64,000 bases of DNA from UBA4675 sp964601265 (GTDB taxonomy: Bacteria > Bacillota > Clostridia > Christensenellales > Borkfalkiaceae), in assembly GCA_964601265.1 (NCBI GenBank), contig CAZRMT010000003.1, forward strand, positions 1 to 64,000, written 5' to 3'. The position numbers and the translations under genes were made by a program. Below the pieces are notes generated by a model that was not told where the DNA came from, made no database searches, and saw nothing but the letters and a program-made list of their open reading frames with translations. Of the stretch, positions 15,430-27,160 are shown piece after piece (within the stretch, counting starts at the first letter, position 1; the number at the start of each line of letters is the position of its first letter).

Positions 15430-18400
15430 TTACGTGTTTGTTGCGGAGTTTTCTTGTAATCTCTTAATTTTCCAAATGGTATTTATCATTTTAGCGTTAT
15501 CCAAATTTCCGTTATTGTCGTATTGGTCTTCCCATTTAATAGAGGCGGTATCGTAAGGATAACTCCAACCGCAGAATTTAACGGAAAGATCTAGGAATCC
15601 GTATTTTCCGCTTACTTTAACAAGTCCGGTTGAAGAGGGCGAATCGGCAGTGACTTCTTTTCCGTCATAATAAAGTTTTTTGTCTTGCCCCTTTGCGGAA
15701 ATGACAACTACGTTTATCCATTTTTGTCCGTTTTGTGTCGTTATAAGAGAAGCGTTTGCATCTTCAAATTTTCCAAAAACTCCGTCGCCTACGCTGACGC
15801 CTGCTATGGCTTTATTCAACGAGGTTTTGTTTTGGAAGTTGTAAACGTCAAAGAACCCATTTATGGCTATCGGATTTGAGTGTGTTTCAACGGCTCTTGA
15901 CCCCGTATCGAACATAATAACGTCTTCAAACGTAAGTCTGTTTGAGTCTACACAGTCGCCTTGATAAGAACTTATTGCTCCGCTTTCCGCACAGGTTCTA
16001 AACAAACATCTTTTTACAAGAGTATAACGATTGTAATTTTCTATTACCCTTAACATATTGAAACATTCCGAGTAAAGAATATTTGCCGTGTCCGTTAATT
16101 CTATAAAGAAATCATCTCTATCTGAATCGCTTGAATCGTTAGTGCCTTTTAGTTTTGCGTTAATAACGTTTGTTATTCCTACGAGAGAATAACCCCATTT
16201 TGTTTCGGCTTTTGTTCCGTTTTTATGGGCAAAGTTAATTAAATAACCGTTTCCGTAAATTGTGGTTTTTCTATAGCTTGATACAGAACTATCTTTTTTA
16301 TTGTTTGCCAAATTTTTATACGTATCGCTTTCTTCTAGTTCGAATCTTGCGTAAGTTCTTTGGTATTCGGGTAACGTTTTTTGTTCCTCAATGTTAGTCG
16401 CTTCGTCGTCGTGACCTAGGTTTACTTGAAGAACGATATTGCTTCCGCCGTTTTCATAGCCTGCTTGGTCGAATACGTTTACCGCATTTACCACGTGGAA
16501 GGTATAATCGTAGTCTTCGCTTGCGCTTAACGTGTTTCCTTTGTCCGTTGCGTATACGTTTGCTTCGCCGTTTTTAAAGTTGTCGGCTAAAATTTCGGCT
16601 AGTGAACTTCCCGTAAAGCCGTTAAAGTTTACGTAAACGAATGAGTTGTCGCTATTATCGAGCGTAATGGTAATACCTTTTTCGCAAGTCCACACAAGGT
16701 CGCTTAAATAGGTGTTGTCGTACGTTTCTACGTTTCCGCCCATATATATTTTGATAGGCATTTTATAGTATTCTTTAACGCCGTCGTAATAAGACTTATA
16801 TCCGAAAAGTCGCATTTGTTGCAAACCGTAGTTCTTGTCTAACTTATTATCTAAATCGTTGCCGAACTCTATTTTACTTATGCCCGAGCGATAAACGTTT
16901 AAGTCGAACTCGAATTTATCTTTATAGTAAACTTTTATTGCGTCTTCGAAATGGGGCGTATCGCCTAACGTTACGGTTATACTCAATAACGTTTGATTAA
17001 AGCTAAAAGTACTACCGTTAGCGGAACTTGCCGTAAAGTCCGAAATATTTAGTCCGTTTAGGTTTTCGGGCGTGCTGTTAACGTATAACGTAATTGTGTT
17101 AATATTGTATTTTACGTACAGCGTAGAACCCGTCGTGAGGGGAGTTTCGTTTAACGCCGTAGACAAAGTAAATCCCGTTAAATCTCTGTATTTTATCGTT
17201 ACAGAAGCTTGTTTTCCGCTACCGTCGTTTGCGGTTGCCCATATTACGTAATCGCCTAATTTACCGTCCGTAATAGTTACGGTTCCGTTTTCTATAACAA
17301 CGTATTCGCTTTGGCTATACCAAGTATAACTTGTATCCGAAGCGTTTAAGGGAAGTACTTCCGCCGTAAGCGTTACCACGTTCGACATGGTGTTTAATTT
17401 GCTGATTATATCGCCGTTATACTTAATATTTACCGATTGAGCTTTGAGTAGTACCGTTATATCGGTGGTAAATGTAACGCCTGCAACGGATATAGTCAGC
17501 GTACATTCTCCTTTGCCTATTCCGTTTACCGTTACCGTTCTGTTTTCAATATCGACTATTGCCGTTATAACGCTGTTATTAAAGCCCGAAACCGTAAAGT
17601 TTTCCGCCGTTAATACTAAATCTGACGGTAAAAATTGCGACACGGTGAAAGTTATGCTTTTTCCTACGTTTTCTAACGTATACGCGTCTTTTATATCGTT
17701 GCCGTTTTGGGTTAATTTGACATCCGTCGCCTTACCCAGAGTGCTACGCACGTATACCGTTCTCGTGATTTCGGTTTCGCCATTGTAAAGGATGGACACG
17801 GTAAGTGTGAGCGGTTCGTTCTTTTTAAAGGTTATAACGCCGTTTTCGTCAATCGTTGCAATAGCGGAGTCGTAAGTATAACTAATAGTTTTTTCGTTTC
17901 TTGCTTCCACGGGGAATACCGACGATAAAGGCTTGGCGTCAAACAGGTTTAAAGTAGTTTGTGCCGTAACGAATTCTTCCGTGAAAGAAAGGTTTTCGTT
18001 TAACTTAATATCTTCCGCTTTTTTGTGTACGAACACTTTTACGGTGGCGGAGAAGTTTTCTCCCGTTACTAAAATTTCCGCATAACCGCCTTTTAAAACC
18101 GTAACGTCGCCGTACTCGTTTAAAGATACGATATCGTCACCGCTTGAAATCGAGTAAGCAAAATCCGCTTTTAAGTCGACGGGGTAAAGAGAAATTTTAT
18201 CTTGTTCGTCATAGCTTAGCGTAATATTCGTGGCGGTAGAGTTCTCTGCTTTATATATATCGTTAGTTGTTTTTCTAACCGTAATCGTTAACGAAAAATC
18301 TTCTTCGTTCGTATAAAGGTTATTTAGTTTAACGGTTATATAGCAAGGTTTATTGCTTGACGAGAAAGTAATTTTTCCGTTCGAATCGACTTTTGCCACG

Positions 18401-21400
18401 CTTTCGTCAGAGCTTTTATAAACTAGTTCGTAAGGCGATAGGTTGCTTCCTAAAACGCCTATATTTAAAGTGAAGTCGTCTTTTGTTAAAACGTTTAAAG
18501 TCGTTCTTCCGTCATAATTGTTCGTCAATTCTTCCGCACGCTTTACAATGCGGATTTTTACGTGAATATCCTCGTCGTAAACCGTATCGCCGATTATCGT
18601 TTTATAAACGAGTTGCAATTCCGCTTCGCCTCCGCTCACGAAATTTATCGTTAGACCGTCGACGGTGCAAACGGTTGCGTTTAAAGAGAATAGTCTAATA
18701 TCGTACTTTTCCGCCACTGCGTCGGCAGGAGAAATCGTATAATCGATTCCTAGCGTTAAGGTAAACGAATTTTGGTTAAATTCGAATAATTTGTTATTCT
18801 CTATAAGCAAGTCGAATTCTTTTACGTAACCCAAAGTGCTTTCAACTTTATAGGTTTTAGTTATTTCGCCCGCCGTAAACGAAAGAGTTATTTCACCCGC
18901 TTTTTTAAATTTGAGTACGCCGTTTTCGATTGTAGCAACGCTTTCGTCGGAAGACGAGTACGTGAGTTCGTAGGGCGAGTAGGGGGCAACGCTTTGTCTT
19001 GCCGTATAAGGCATAAAGTACGCCCCGAACAGTTCTTTGAGGTTAAATTCGGTTTGCGCGCTGAAAATATCGCTTGCGCCCTTTTTAAACTCGATAGAAG
19101 TTACTTTTTCCGTTGCGTAAACGTTTTTACTTACGTTGTTTACGGATATTTGGGTTGCCGTTCCGGTGGCAAACGTAAACGTTAAAGTTACAGTGTCCAC
19201 AACGGTGGCGTCCGAGTTAAAGACTATTTCGGGCAACGTAGAGCCGTAGCCTGCGTCTATAACGTATTTTTTGCCCGCTTCCGTCACAAAAGATTCGTCG
19301 TTTGCGTCTATTACGGTTACGTCGTCTTCAACTCTTAAAATCGTGAAAGTATTCTCGGCTGTTCCGTATTTTGCCTTGATTAGTACCTCGAACTTTCCGT
19401 AGCCCGTAAAGGATATTTCTCCGTTTTCGCTTATACTGCAATTTCCGCTTATAACCGAGTACTCTAAATCGGTGAGAGTGGGACTAGGAACAAGCGTTCT
19501 AACCGAGTATGGCGCAATCGAAGACAGTGCGGTAATTAACGAATAGCTATCCGATTTTACAACGATTTGACAGCGTTCGTTATTGTTTTTATCCAAAACG
19601 GTTATTTTGTCGACATATTTGTCTACCGTAAATACTATTTGTTGCGTTTCGGTATAATTTCCGTCGCCTTTCAAGCATTTTACGCTAACCTTTGCTATTC
19701 CCGTATCGGTAAACGTGATTAAGCAGTTTTCATCGACTTCACAGTTTTCCGCCGAATAATAATATTTCGGCGTTATCGTGCCGTATAACGGGTAAGAGGG
19801 CGTTAAACGTTCGTAAATATTAAAGGTTTGCTTTTCGTCAAGAATTACGTGTTTATCGTCTTCGTTGACGGTCAGTTCGAATTTGTCTGCGTTAGAGCAA
19901 GACGAGTATACGGTAAATAAGTACCATACGTCGTAATCTTCTCCGTCGGAATTTATCGTGTGGTAAACGGTGCCTGCAACTTTGATTGTAACGGTAACCG
20001 TTCCCGACTTTTTAAACGTTAAGCTTCCGTTATTGTCTATCGTAGCGACGGTAGTATCGGAAGAAATATAAGTAACAGAGGGCTTTTCGCCGTTAATCGA
20101 CGTTGCGTTACCTACTCCGTCAAACGAAACGGTTATTTCGTCGGAAGCCGTGTCGTGTTTACCGTTTTTCTCTATCGGCAAGTTTACGCTCGTTCCGTTT
20201 AAAGTATCGGTTATTTTAACGCCCGTAAACTCTTCGAAACGCTTGGTTGCAATTAATGTTTTAGTAAATTCCGTACCGTTCGATTTACCTGTAAAGGTAA
20301 ATTTACCGGAAGTAGTAACCTTGTAATTTTCGCCGACTTTTTCTATTACGCCGTTTGCAATAGCGAGGTTTTCAAACTCGTAATTTTGATAGAAGCAGAA
20401 TAAAATGTTTGTCGGGACTATTATGACGTCGTCCGAGTAGTCTATCGTTTCCGAAACGACCGTCGTCGAACAAGGTAATTCTTTAATAAGCGTTTTTTCG
20501 TCGCCTAAATAGAATTTAAGCGTAACTTGCTCGTTTGCCTTTTTATAGGTTATTCTGTTGCCATTAAAAGTAGCAACATCGCTTCCGCCGATTAGCTCGC
20601 AAGTGATTTTTGTGTTTTGATTTGCGTCTGCGGGAAATACGCTAGCGTTTATAAGTTCAAACGCTTTATGAGAAATTACGGAAGAAATATTTTCTATAAG
20701 TTCGCCGTTTAAAATAATAGAAGTAGCTTTTCTGTTTACCGAAATATTAACGCCGTTATAAGAAGTTTCGTCTATAAGAGCGTATTTCAAAACGAAATCT
20801 TTTCTTGTAGAGGAGAGTAAAACAATTAAGCCGTTAATAGTAAAGTCGTTATCGTCCACTTTAATTTTAACGTTATCCGAAGAAACGGGAACTTGCGTGG
20901 GGTAACCTATAAATAAGTTAGTGAAATCAATTTTACCGTTTACCTCGTCAAAGTCGTAAGTTGTGGCAAAATCGAGATTGAGAGTAATATAATCGAACTT
21001 GCCGTAAGTCGAACGCAGTGTAATTTCAGCCGATTTACCGAACTTTTCAGTTNNNNNNNNNNNNNNNNNNNNNNNNNNNNNNNNNNNNNNNNNNNNNNNN
21101 NNNNNNNNNNNNNNNNNNNNNNNNNNNNNNNNNNNNNNNNNNNNNNNNNNNNACCTTAATTTGCGTATCTCCGCCGTGATTAAAGCAAAGTTTTCCGCTT
21201 GAAATATACGCAACGTTTTCGTCTAGCGAGGCGAAAATCACGTTATTTATATCCGCATTGTAAGGAGATAAAGTCGTTATAAGCGAGTGTAAATCGATTT
21301 TTTCGCCCTTTTCACGGGTAAGTTTTTCCGTGTTTATCACGGTTAAATTATCCAAAAGCAAGCACGTGCTCGTTATTTCAACGCTGTATGTCGCTTCGTC

Positions 21401-23284
21401 TACCGTGACGGTTAAAGTGGCTTTCCCCGCTTTTTCAAACTCTATATAGTCGCCGTTTAATTTAGCGTTCCCCGTAACCGTAATGTTGTCGGGTGCGATT
21501 TTAGTGGCGTTTTCGGGATAAATCGTTATATCCGAAAATTTAATTTTATTTGCAGAAGTGTATACGGCGTTGTTTAAAAGGGTAAGTTTTTCTTCTTTTT
21601 CCCATACTCCGTAGAGGTTTAAGGAAAGCTTTTCGGCTTTTCTTGTTACGTTTACAGATAAATCGGAATAAACTTCGCCGTCCTTTTTAATTTGTACCGT
21701 AAAGCTCCCTTTGTCGGTTATAATTACGGAGTAAGAGCTTAAAGTTGCGTTTTCGCCGATTAAAGAATATTCCGTGTTTTCACGAGGAACGTTTATATAA
21801 GGGGTGAAAATTATTTTTTGCTCTTTTGAAGATTCGGGCATTACGAAATCAAAACTCTCGTTGCCCGTAACTTTAACGGGATTAACGGCAGAAGGAAGGT
21901 ATATTAAAGCAAATTCCGAATAAGCTCCGCCCGTCGCCGTTACTTTTATAGTGGCGGTTAAAATTTCGTCGCCGTTAAAATAAACCGTTCCGTGGTTTAA
22001 CGTTACGTTTTTGTTTTCACCTATAAGTTCGTAAGAATAAATTAAATCAGTATTATCCGACGGGAGAAGAGTGACGATTTTGCTTACGTCGAAACTTTTA
22101 TTCAGGGTAACTATTTCTTTTGTGACGCCTTGTCCCTCGTTAAATACGACTTGTTCGGCGTTACGGTTGATTTTTACTTGAACGGTATCGCCTTTTTGTA
22201 TTCCGTCGCAAGTGGTGATAGAAACGTTTAACGTTGCGATTCCTCCGCCTTTTATGACGAATTTGCCGTTTTTTACCGCTACAACCGACGAATTCGACGA
22301 AGTCAGCGTTACCTTTTCGGTTGCGTTTTTAGGCGTGCCCGAATAGGTTATATCCAAAATTTTATCGTATTCGTAGTCGAATATCACTTCGTTTGCGGTA
22401 AAGGTAATATTATCGTAACAACCGAAAGTAGAAGCGTAAGTTTTGGTTATCGAGTGAGAGTAGTTGTCTTTTGCAGTTAAAACAACCGTACCCGCTTTTT
22501 TAAAGACGATTTTACCGCTTATTATTTCCGCGACGTCGGTATTATTTATCGAATAAGAAATATCCGTTCCGTCTATTGCGGTTTCGGGATAAATTTTAAT
22601 TTCGGGCAAATCGAAAGACTTGTCGGCGTCGAAAACGTCGGCGGGGTTAACGAAATTTATGCTTTCCGCTTTTTTGCGGATTAAAATTTCAATCGTTTGG
22701 GAAGCCGACTCGTTGGATTTACTCCAAATCTTTATTTTCGCCTTGCCGTACGCATTGCCCGCGACTATCGTTCCGTTTTCTACCGTAGCGAATTCGTTAA
22801 GTGATTCGAATTGTAAATCGTCTTGCGCTTCTTGAGGTACGTAGGAGTAGTTTAGCGTTACTTTTGTTCCGAACTCCATTTCGCTAGGAGCGTTTTCCAA
22901 AGTAAATCTATGTATTTTAGTGTCGGTGATTATTATTTGACAATAAGCTATTTTCGTAGAGTTTTCTTTGCTTTGAACGTAAATATACGTTTGTCCGAAA
23001 TCTACGCCGGTAACGTTTCCGTGTTCGTCAACGGTGACAATGCTTTCGTCGTCGCTCCAAAACGTAACGTTTTTATTGTTGGCTTGCAACGGAAAAATAT
23101 TGTATTCCAATTTTTGGCTAACGCTATTGTCGTCCGTTTTTTCAAGTACTATTTTTTCTTCGACGAATTGCAAGTCTTGTACGTAAACGTAGGTAGAAAA
23201 ACCTATGACGGCCGTACTTACAAATAGCGTCAATAAAATTATAAGCGGTAATAGCGTAACCGCGCAAATCATAACTTTTTTCAT
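15430..23284 (-). CDS. Giant surface protein with tandem bacterial Ig-like (BIG2) domains
   Basis: The N terminus (MKKVMICAVTLLPLIILLTLF...) is a signal peptide or membrane anchor. Then come many tandem 80-90-residue Ig-like units with typical endings such as SSDESVATIENGVLKFKKAG and VTVDEHGNVTG. The last roughly 400 residues differ (GYENGGSNIVLQVNLGHDDE..., CLFRTCAESGAISSYQGDC) and look like a right-handed beta-helix or lectin-type ectodomain. No LPXTG sorting signal is visible at the C terminus. A 100-N gap interrupts it. The coding bases on both sides sum to 7,755 = 2,585 codons, and joining them gives QIKV-TEKFGK in frame, so the real product is probably 2,584 residues. It lies 25 bases after the exporter permease gene, hence one operon. 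Likely adhesin or matrix protein. Confidence 0.85.
21053..21152. other. Assembly gap (100 N), apparently zero-length
   Basis: Exactly 100 N. The minus-strand codons on either side (ending ATT-AAG-GT and starting A-ACT-GAA) join to a continuous frame, and the flanking coding lengths sum to a multiple of three. No sequence need be missing, though loss of whole codons or a repeat unit cannot be excluded. Confidence 0.8.
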
Positions 23285-23309
23285 AGAAATATTCCCTTTT
23301 TCCTTTTGT

Positions 23310-24917
23310 TTATCTAAATTCTATTCTTTCGTACTTTTTGTTTGCCGTTAAGAAAAATACGGCGGTGTTAATTCCCGTGTATAGTAGGGATAGGGCAAGG
23401 TTAATAAGGCAAACGATTTTAACGCCGATAAAATACGTTAAAACTATTGCGACCGCACCTTGTATTATTGCGTAAAACAGCCCTATAAGCAGTAACACGT
23501 TCATATTGGTTTGGCTTATTTCCCCCGAGGTCGAAGTCGATAAATTCGGGTTCGATAAGTTTAAGTTAAAACCGTTAAAGATTATGCCGATAGCCGAAAT
23601 AAGAGCTATGGTAAACGTTAACGAGCTTTCCGAAAAATTTAAAAAATCAAGCCTGAAAATTATAAACACGCTTATAATAATCGCTCCGAACGCCACTATC
23701 AGGTTTAAAATTCCTTTTGCAAGCAACTGCAAAACGGGGCTGAGCGGAGTTATTTTGGTTATGTAAAAGGTTTCTTTTTCACGTGAAATCGCTTGCGCCG
23801 AAAAAGAGTTAATCATCGCCATAAAACTTAACAGCACTAGTACCGACACGCCGTAAGCGACGTTTGCGCCTATTTGAGCGGTTCCGACTTTGTTTACGAG
23901 TCTGTTACAGAAAAATACCATTACGGGCGTGGTAATCGAAACGCCTAAATAGTAATAAGCGTACGTTCCCGTACGGACTATGTCTTTTAGTTCTTTTTTC
24001 ACTATGGAAACGAACGCTCCGTGGGGAGTGTAGCGTGATTTTATGCCGAATGGTTTTTTCCCGCCTTCCAGCGAGACGGTTCTTACGTGATTATACACGG
24101 GTTTTGCCAAAGCAAGACCTATTGCCAGCGTTACTATGCCTAAAATAAAAAGCATAACCACGGATAACGCCGTTTTGTGAGGGAAGGCTACGTTTTTTAA
24201 AAGAACGCAAGGGTTGGCTTTAACGTTTAAAAAATTTATAAAACGAGCCATTTGATTTTTAGTGTCGTTAGCAATGCGTTGATAAATAAAATATTCCGCA
24301 AGCAAGCTTAAAACACGGTCGTAAATAATAAGTCCGCCGACAAGTATTATCACGAAAAGAAAGAGTTTAACGAGGCTTCTGTTTTCAAGCAAAGTCGAGA
24401 TATACATCGTGGGAACGGATAAAATAGTCCCGAGTCCTAACGGTATAACAGGCGACAGCAAAGCGGTAAAAAATATTTTAACGAAGTAAGAAAAGCACAA
24501 AACGTGCCCCGCCCAACCGAATACGGTTAAAAGAGGGAACACGACGCTAAGCGATAAAATCGTTAAATTTACGTAAACCAACACGAGTTCGGCGATGAAA
24601 GTCTGAAAAGAGGACATCGGAAAACGAGCCGTTATTTTTAAGTCGAACGGTTTTAACAGACTTTTCATTTCAAAAGAAACGCAAGTTACCGTTAGAACTA
24701 TTACCGAGATTGTCAAAATAAGGGTAGAAAAATCCCTAAATTCGTTTTTTGCGCCGAATTGCGAGGTTAACATCTCCAAAAAGTACTTAAACACAAACAG
24801 CATCACGATGCACGTTACGAATACGAAACAGGAGGTAAAAAATCTACTTTTTTTGTCGCCGTCTTTTTTGAATTGCAGTTTTAAATGCAGTCCGACGTAA
24901 TAAAAAATGCTTTTCAT
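23310..24917 (-). CDS. ABC transporter permease (ABC-2-type exporter candidate)
   Basis: 535 residues with about twelve hydrophobic segments, arranged as two groups separated by a soluble part around residues 270-310 (VYNHVRTVSLEGGKKPFGIKSR). There is no clear family beyond large ABC export permeases. Its start ATG overlaps the ATPase stop in TAATG, so it is coupled to that gene and is the partner of it. The giant Ig-like protein gene follows 25 bases later, so the exporter may serve that protein or its cell-surface assembly; this is inference from position. Confidence 0.75.
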   Translation of the reverse strand: MKSIFYYVGLHLKLQFKKDGDKKSRFFTSCFVFVTCIVMLFVFKYFLEMLTSQFGAKNEFRDFSTLILTISVIVLTVTCVSFEMKSLLKPFDLKITARFPMSSFQTFIAELVLVYVNLTILSLSVVFPLLTVFGWAGHVLCFSYFVKIFFTALLSPVIPLGLGTILSVPTMYISTLLENRSLVKLFLFVIILVGGLIIYDRVLSLLAEYFIYQRIANDTKNQMARFINFLNVKANPCVLLKNVAFPHKTALSVVMLFILGIVTLAIGLALAKPVYNHVRTVSLEGGKKPFGIKSRYTPHGAFVSIVKKELKDIVRTGTYAYYYLGVSITTPVMVFFCNRLVNKVGTAQIGANVAYGVSVLVLLSFMAMINSFSAQAISREKETFYITKITPLSPVLQLLAKGILNLIVAFGAIIISVFIIFRLDFLNFSESSLTFTIALISAIGIIFNGFNLNLSNPNLSTSTSGEISQTNMNVLLLIGLFYAIIQGAVAIVLTYFIGVKIVCLINLALSLLYTGINTAVFFLTANKKYERIEFR

Positions 24918-25918
24918 TATTCCGCTCCGTTAATTCGCATAAAGACTTTTTCAAGGCTGAAAGATTTTTCTTTTTTCGCATTGTTAAGGTCTAAAAACAA
25001 CGCTAGTTCGCCGTCTTTTATAATTGCGACTTTATCGCAAACTTTTTCCACGACGTCTAGGTTATGCGACGAAAATACTACCGCATTGCCCTTTAAAGCG
25101 TAACTTTTTATACTGTCTAAAACGTCTTTCATTGTTTGCGGATCCAAACCCATCATAGGTTCGTCCAAAATCCAAAGTTTAGGCGAGTGAACGAGCGAGC
25201 CGATAAGACATATTTTTTGTTTCATTCCGTGCGAATATCCCGCAATTTGCCTCCTCATTGCGCTTTCGATATTAAACAATTTCGATAGATATTCTATGCG
25301 TTTTTGTTTTTCTTCTTTTTTAACGCCGAATAACGAACCCATATAATCGACGTATTCTTTTCCGCTCAATTTATCGTATACGGAGTGGTCGTCCGGCACG
25401 TAGCCTATGCACCTTTTGGCAAGTATCGGCTGTTTTTGTATGTCGTAACCGTTAATAAGTATTTGTCCTTCCTTAAAAGGCAAAATACCCGTTATACATT
25501 TAATCGTGGTGGATTTTCCCGCGCCGTTGCTACCTATAAGCCCTAAAACTTCACCGCTTTTTAGTTGCAAGTTGATATTTAAAGCCGAATAATTTTTTGC
25601 GCCCTTGTATTTTTTGGAAAAGTTTTTAACTTCGAGCACGAGTGGAGGCGTGCTTTTCCTTAAAGCTTTTTCTATAAGCTCCGCCGTTTTTTCGTCGGTT
25701 AAATTGTTTTCGTTTGTTACTGCAGTGTATTCTACCGCTAAAACCTCTTCTTGCGTTACGGCGGTTTCTTCTATTGCCGACGCCTCTTTATCGGGCGATA
25801 CCTCGTCCGACTTTTCCGTCAAAACTTCCTTGTCCGATTTTTGCGTCGTTTCTGCCGAAAAATCGTTTTTGGCTTCTTTTGCGGATTTTAAACTTGTTCT
25901 ACTTTTGTTAAACTTCAT
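24917..25918 (-). CDS. ABC transporter ATP-binding protein with long charged N-terminal extension
   Basis: 333 residues from ATG 25918, which follows AAAGGGA; an ATG 18 bases upstream (25936) has only an 11-base leader after the predicted start of transcription. Residues 1 to about 90 are a low-complexity Glu/Lys/Thr-rich extension (EKSDEVSPDKEASAIEET...) not usual for the family. Then follow Walker A IGSNGAGKSTT, Q-loop YVPDDHSVYD, signature YSHGMKQK, Walker B LWILDEPMMGLD and the switch SSHNLD, as in CcmA/NatA-type exporters. First gene of the exporter/giant surface protein operon. Confidence 0.85.
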   Translation of the reverse strand: MKFNKSRTSLKSAKEAKNDFSAETTQKSDKEVLTEKSDEVSPDKEASAIEETAVTQEEVLAVEYTAVTNENNLTDEKTAELIEKALRKSTPPLVLEVKNFSKKYKGAKNYSALNINLQLKSGEVLGLIGSNGAGKSTTIKCITGILPFKEGQILINGYDIQKQPILAKRCIGYVPDDHSVYDKLSGKEYVDYMGSLFGVKKEEKQKRIEYLSKLFNIESAMRRQIAGYSHGMKQKICLIGSLVHSPKLWILDEPMMGLDPQTMKDVLDSIKSYALKGNAVVFSSHNLDVVEKVCDKVAIIKDGELALFLDLNNAKKEKSFSLEKVFMRINGAE

Positions 25919-25953
25919 TTTTCTTCCCTTTTTCATTATTCTTCACTTATTTA

Positions 25954-25983
25954 ATTATATACTACGGGGGGGGGTAGTGTCTA
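25954..25983 (-). promoter_or_regulatory. Promoter of the exporter/giant protein operon with a nine-base C/G homopolymer in its spacer
   Basis: Minus strand: TAGACA (25983-25978), 18-base spacer, TATAAT (25959-25954). Nine of the 18 spacer bases are a C run (plus-strand G9 at 25966-25974), flanked by ACTAC/GTAGT arms. Homopolymers in the -35/-10 spacer cause phase variation in Neisseria porA and opc. Loss of one base here would give the optimal 17-base spacing. Confidence 0.65.
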
Positions 25984-26326
25984 GCGGAAATCGAGAAAAT
26001 ATCTACGATTTTTTAATTTTTTTTAAAAAAAGTCAAAAACACATCGACCGATTTTAAAAGTAAAGCGACAATCCTTTTTCAACGAGTATATATTTATACA
26101 TAATAATTATATCATATAATACATATTATGTCAAAAAAAACTACCGTTCAATAATAAACGCTATCTACGTAATTAACAATTTTCATTGCCGTTTTATTGC
26201 GTTTTAATAAAATTTTTTTAGAAAATATCTGTTATTTTAAGAAAAATTAAAAAAAACGGTAACGACTTAAACGCGGGGTATAAAAGTATGGTATAATTAA
26301 ATTAGAGGATAAAAAAGGAGAAAAAA
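25984..26326. other. AT-rich intergenic region between divergent operons
   Basis: About 340 bases with no gene. On the right it carries an extended -10, TGGTATAAT (TATAAT at 26292-26297), that would drive the two phage-tail-like genes; the -35 is poor (TTAAAC near 26268). Otherwise nothing recognisable. Confidence 0.5.
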
Positions 26327-27160
26327 ATGATAGTAAACATTAAATCGAGAGTATGTATGCCGAAAGAAGAAACGGTGTACGAACAAGACAGCAAAATGGA
26401 CAAAATAACTGTTTTTTGCGATAGGTATTTTAACGGTATAGACTTATCCGTGTTCGACGCGTATTTAAAAATCGCTTATGCGGACGGAAGGAAAAACGTG
26501 TGCAATATGTCGATTAAAGCCGAAAACGACCAAATCGAAATGAGTATGCCTATCGACAGAAACGTAACGCAAGTGGCGGGGGAATTACAGTGTCAGCCTA
26601 TGCTGAAAAGCGAAGACGAAACGTTGGTTTTTAACGCCTCTATTTTCACTTTAACCGTAAAACCCTCTATTCGGGCGTACGAGTATTTCGATATGAATAC
26701 TTTGCCTTCTACCACGCAGGAACTAGAAAAAAAGCTAACCGACGCGGTAGGAAAATTAACGCTTGACGAATATCCGCAAGAAAACGGCGAGCAAGCGGTT
26801 GCCTCGGGCGGAGTGTATTCTTTCGTTAAAAAAGAGGTTGGAAATATGTGGACGGTGGATTGCAAACCGAAAACCGACTTAACGCTAAAAAACAACTATG
26901 AGTTCAGGGTGGGAGAAACGCAGTCGCTTAACGTTTCTTTCCCCGAAGCAATCGAAATAGATTTTTTCTGCGAGCTTATTTTTATTGCGGGCGACGGGAT
27001 AAGCGTAATTTTCCCTTCGGGCATTAAATGGAGCGGTGACGACGTATTAAACGAAGTTTTTGCCCCCGAAAAAGGCAAGCAGTATTCCGTATTGTTTTAT
27101 AATACGGCGCAAAGCGGAGTGGATTTACACGCTATCGTAAAGGGGGAAAACTATGCGTAA
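26327..27160 (+). CDS. Phage baseplate/tail-like protein (orphan)
   Basis: 277 residues. The first 125 residues form a beta-rich domain (IDLSVFDAYLKIAYADGRKN...) resembling the N-terminal part of phage baseplate upper proteins. The C-terminal part, with FPSGIKWSGDDV and KGKQYSVLFYNT, resembles terminal modules of Firmicutes phage tail proteins as I recall them. There is no signal peptide. ATG 26327 follows AAGGAG. It overlaps the next gene by eight bases. No other phage genes are nearby, so it is a domesticated or leftover pair. Identification rests on pattern resemblance. Confidence 0.5.
   Translation: MIVNIKSRVCMPKEETVYEQDSKMDKITVFCDRYFNGIDLSVFDAYLKIAYADGRKNVCNMSIKAENDQIEMSMPIDRNVTQVAGELQCQPMLKSEDETLVFNASIFTLTVKPSIRAYEYFDMNTLPSTTQELEKKLTDAVGKLTLDEYPQENGEQAVASGGVYSFVKKEVGNMWTVDCKPKTDLTLKNNYEFRVGETQSLNVSFPEAIEIDFFCELIFIAGDGISVIFPSGIKWSGDDVLNEVFAPEKGKQYSVLFYNTAQSGVDLHAIVKGENYA

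Noticed and set aside
26600..27080. Several open frames on the strand opposite to annotated genes (for example 26593-26895 and 26896-27078)
   Set aside because: Low-complexity Ser/Phe-rich translations mirroring real genes, without ribosome sites. Treated as shadows, as are similar frames throughout the window.
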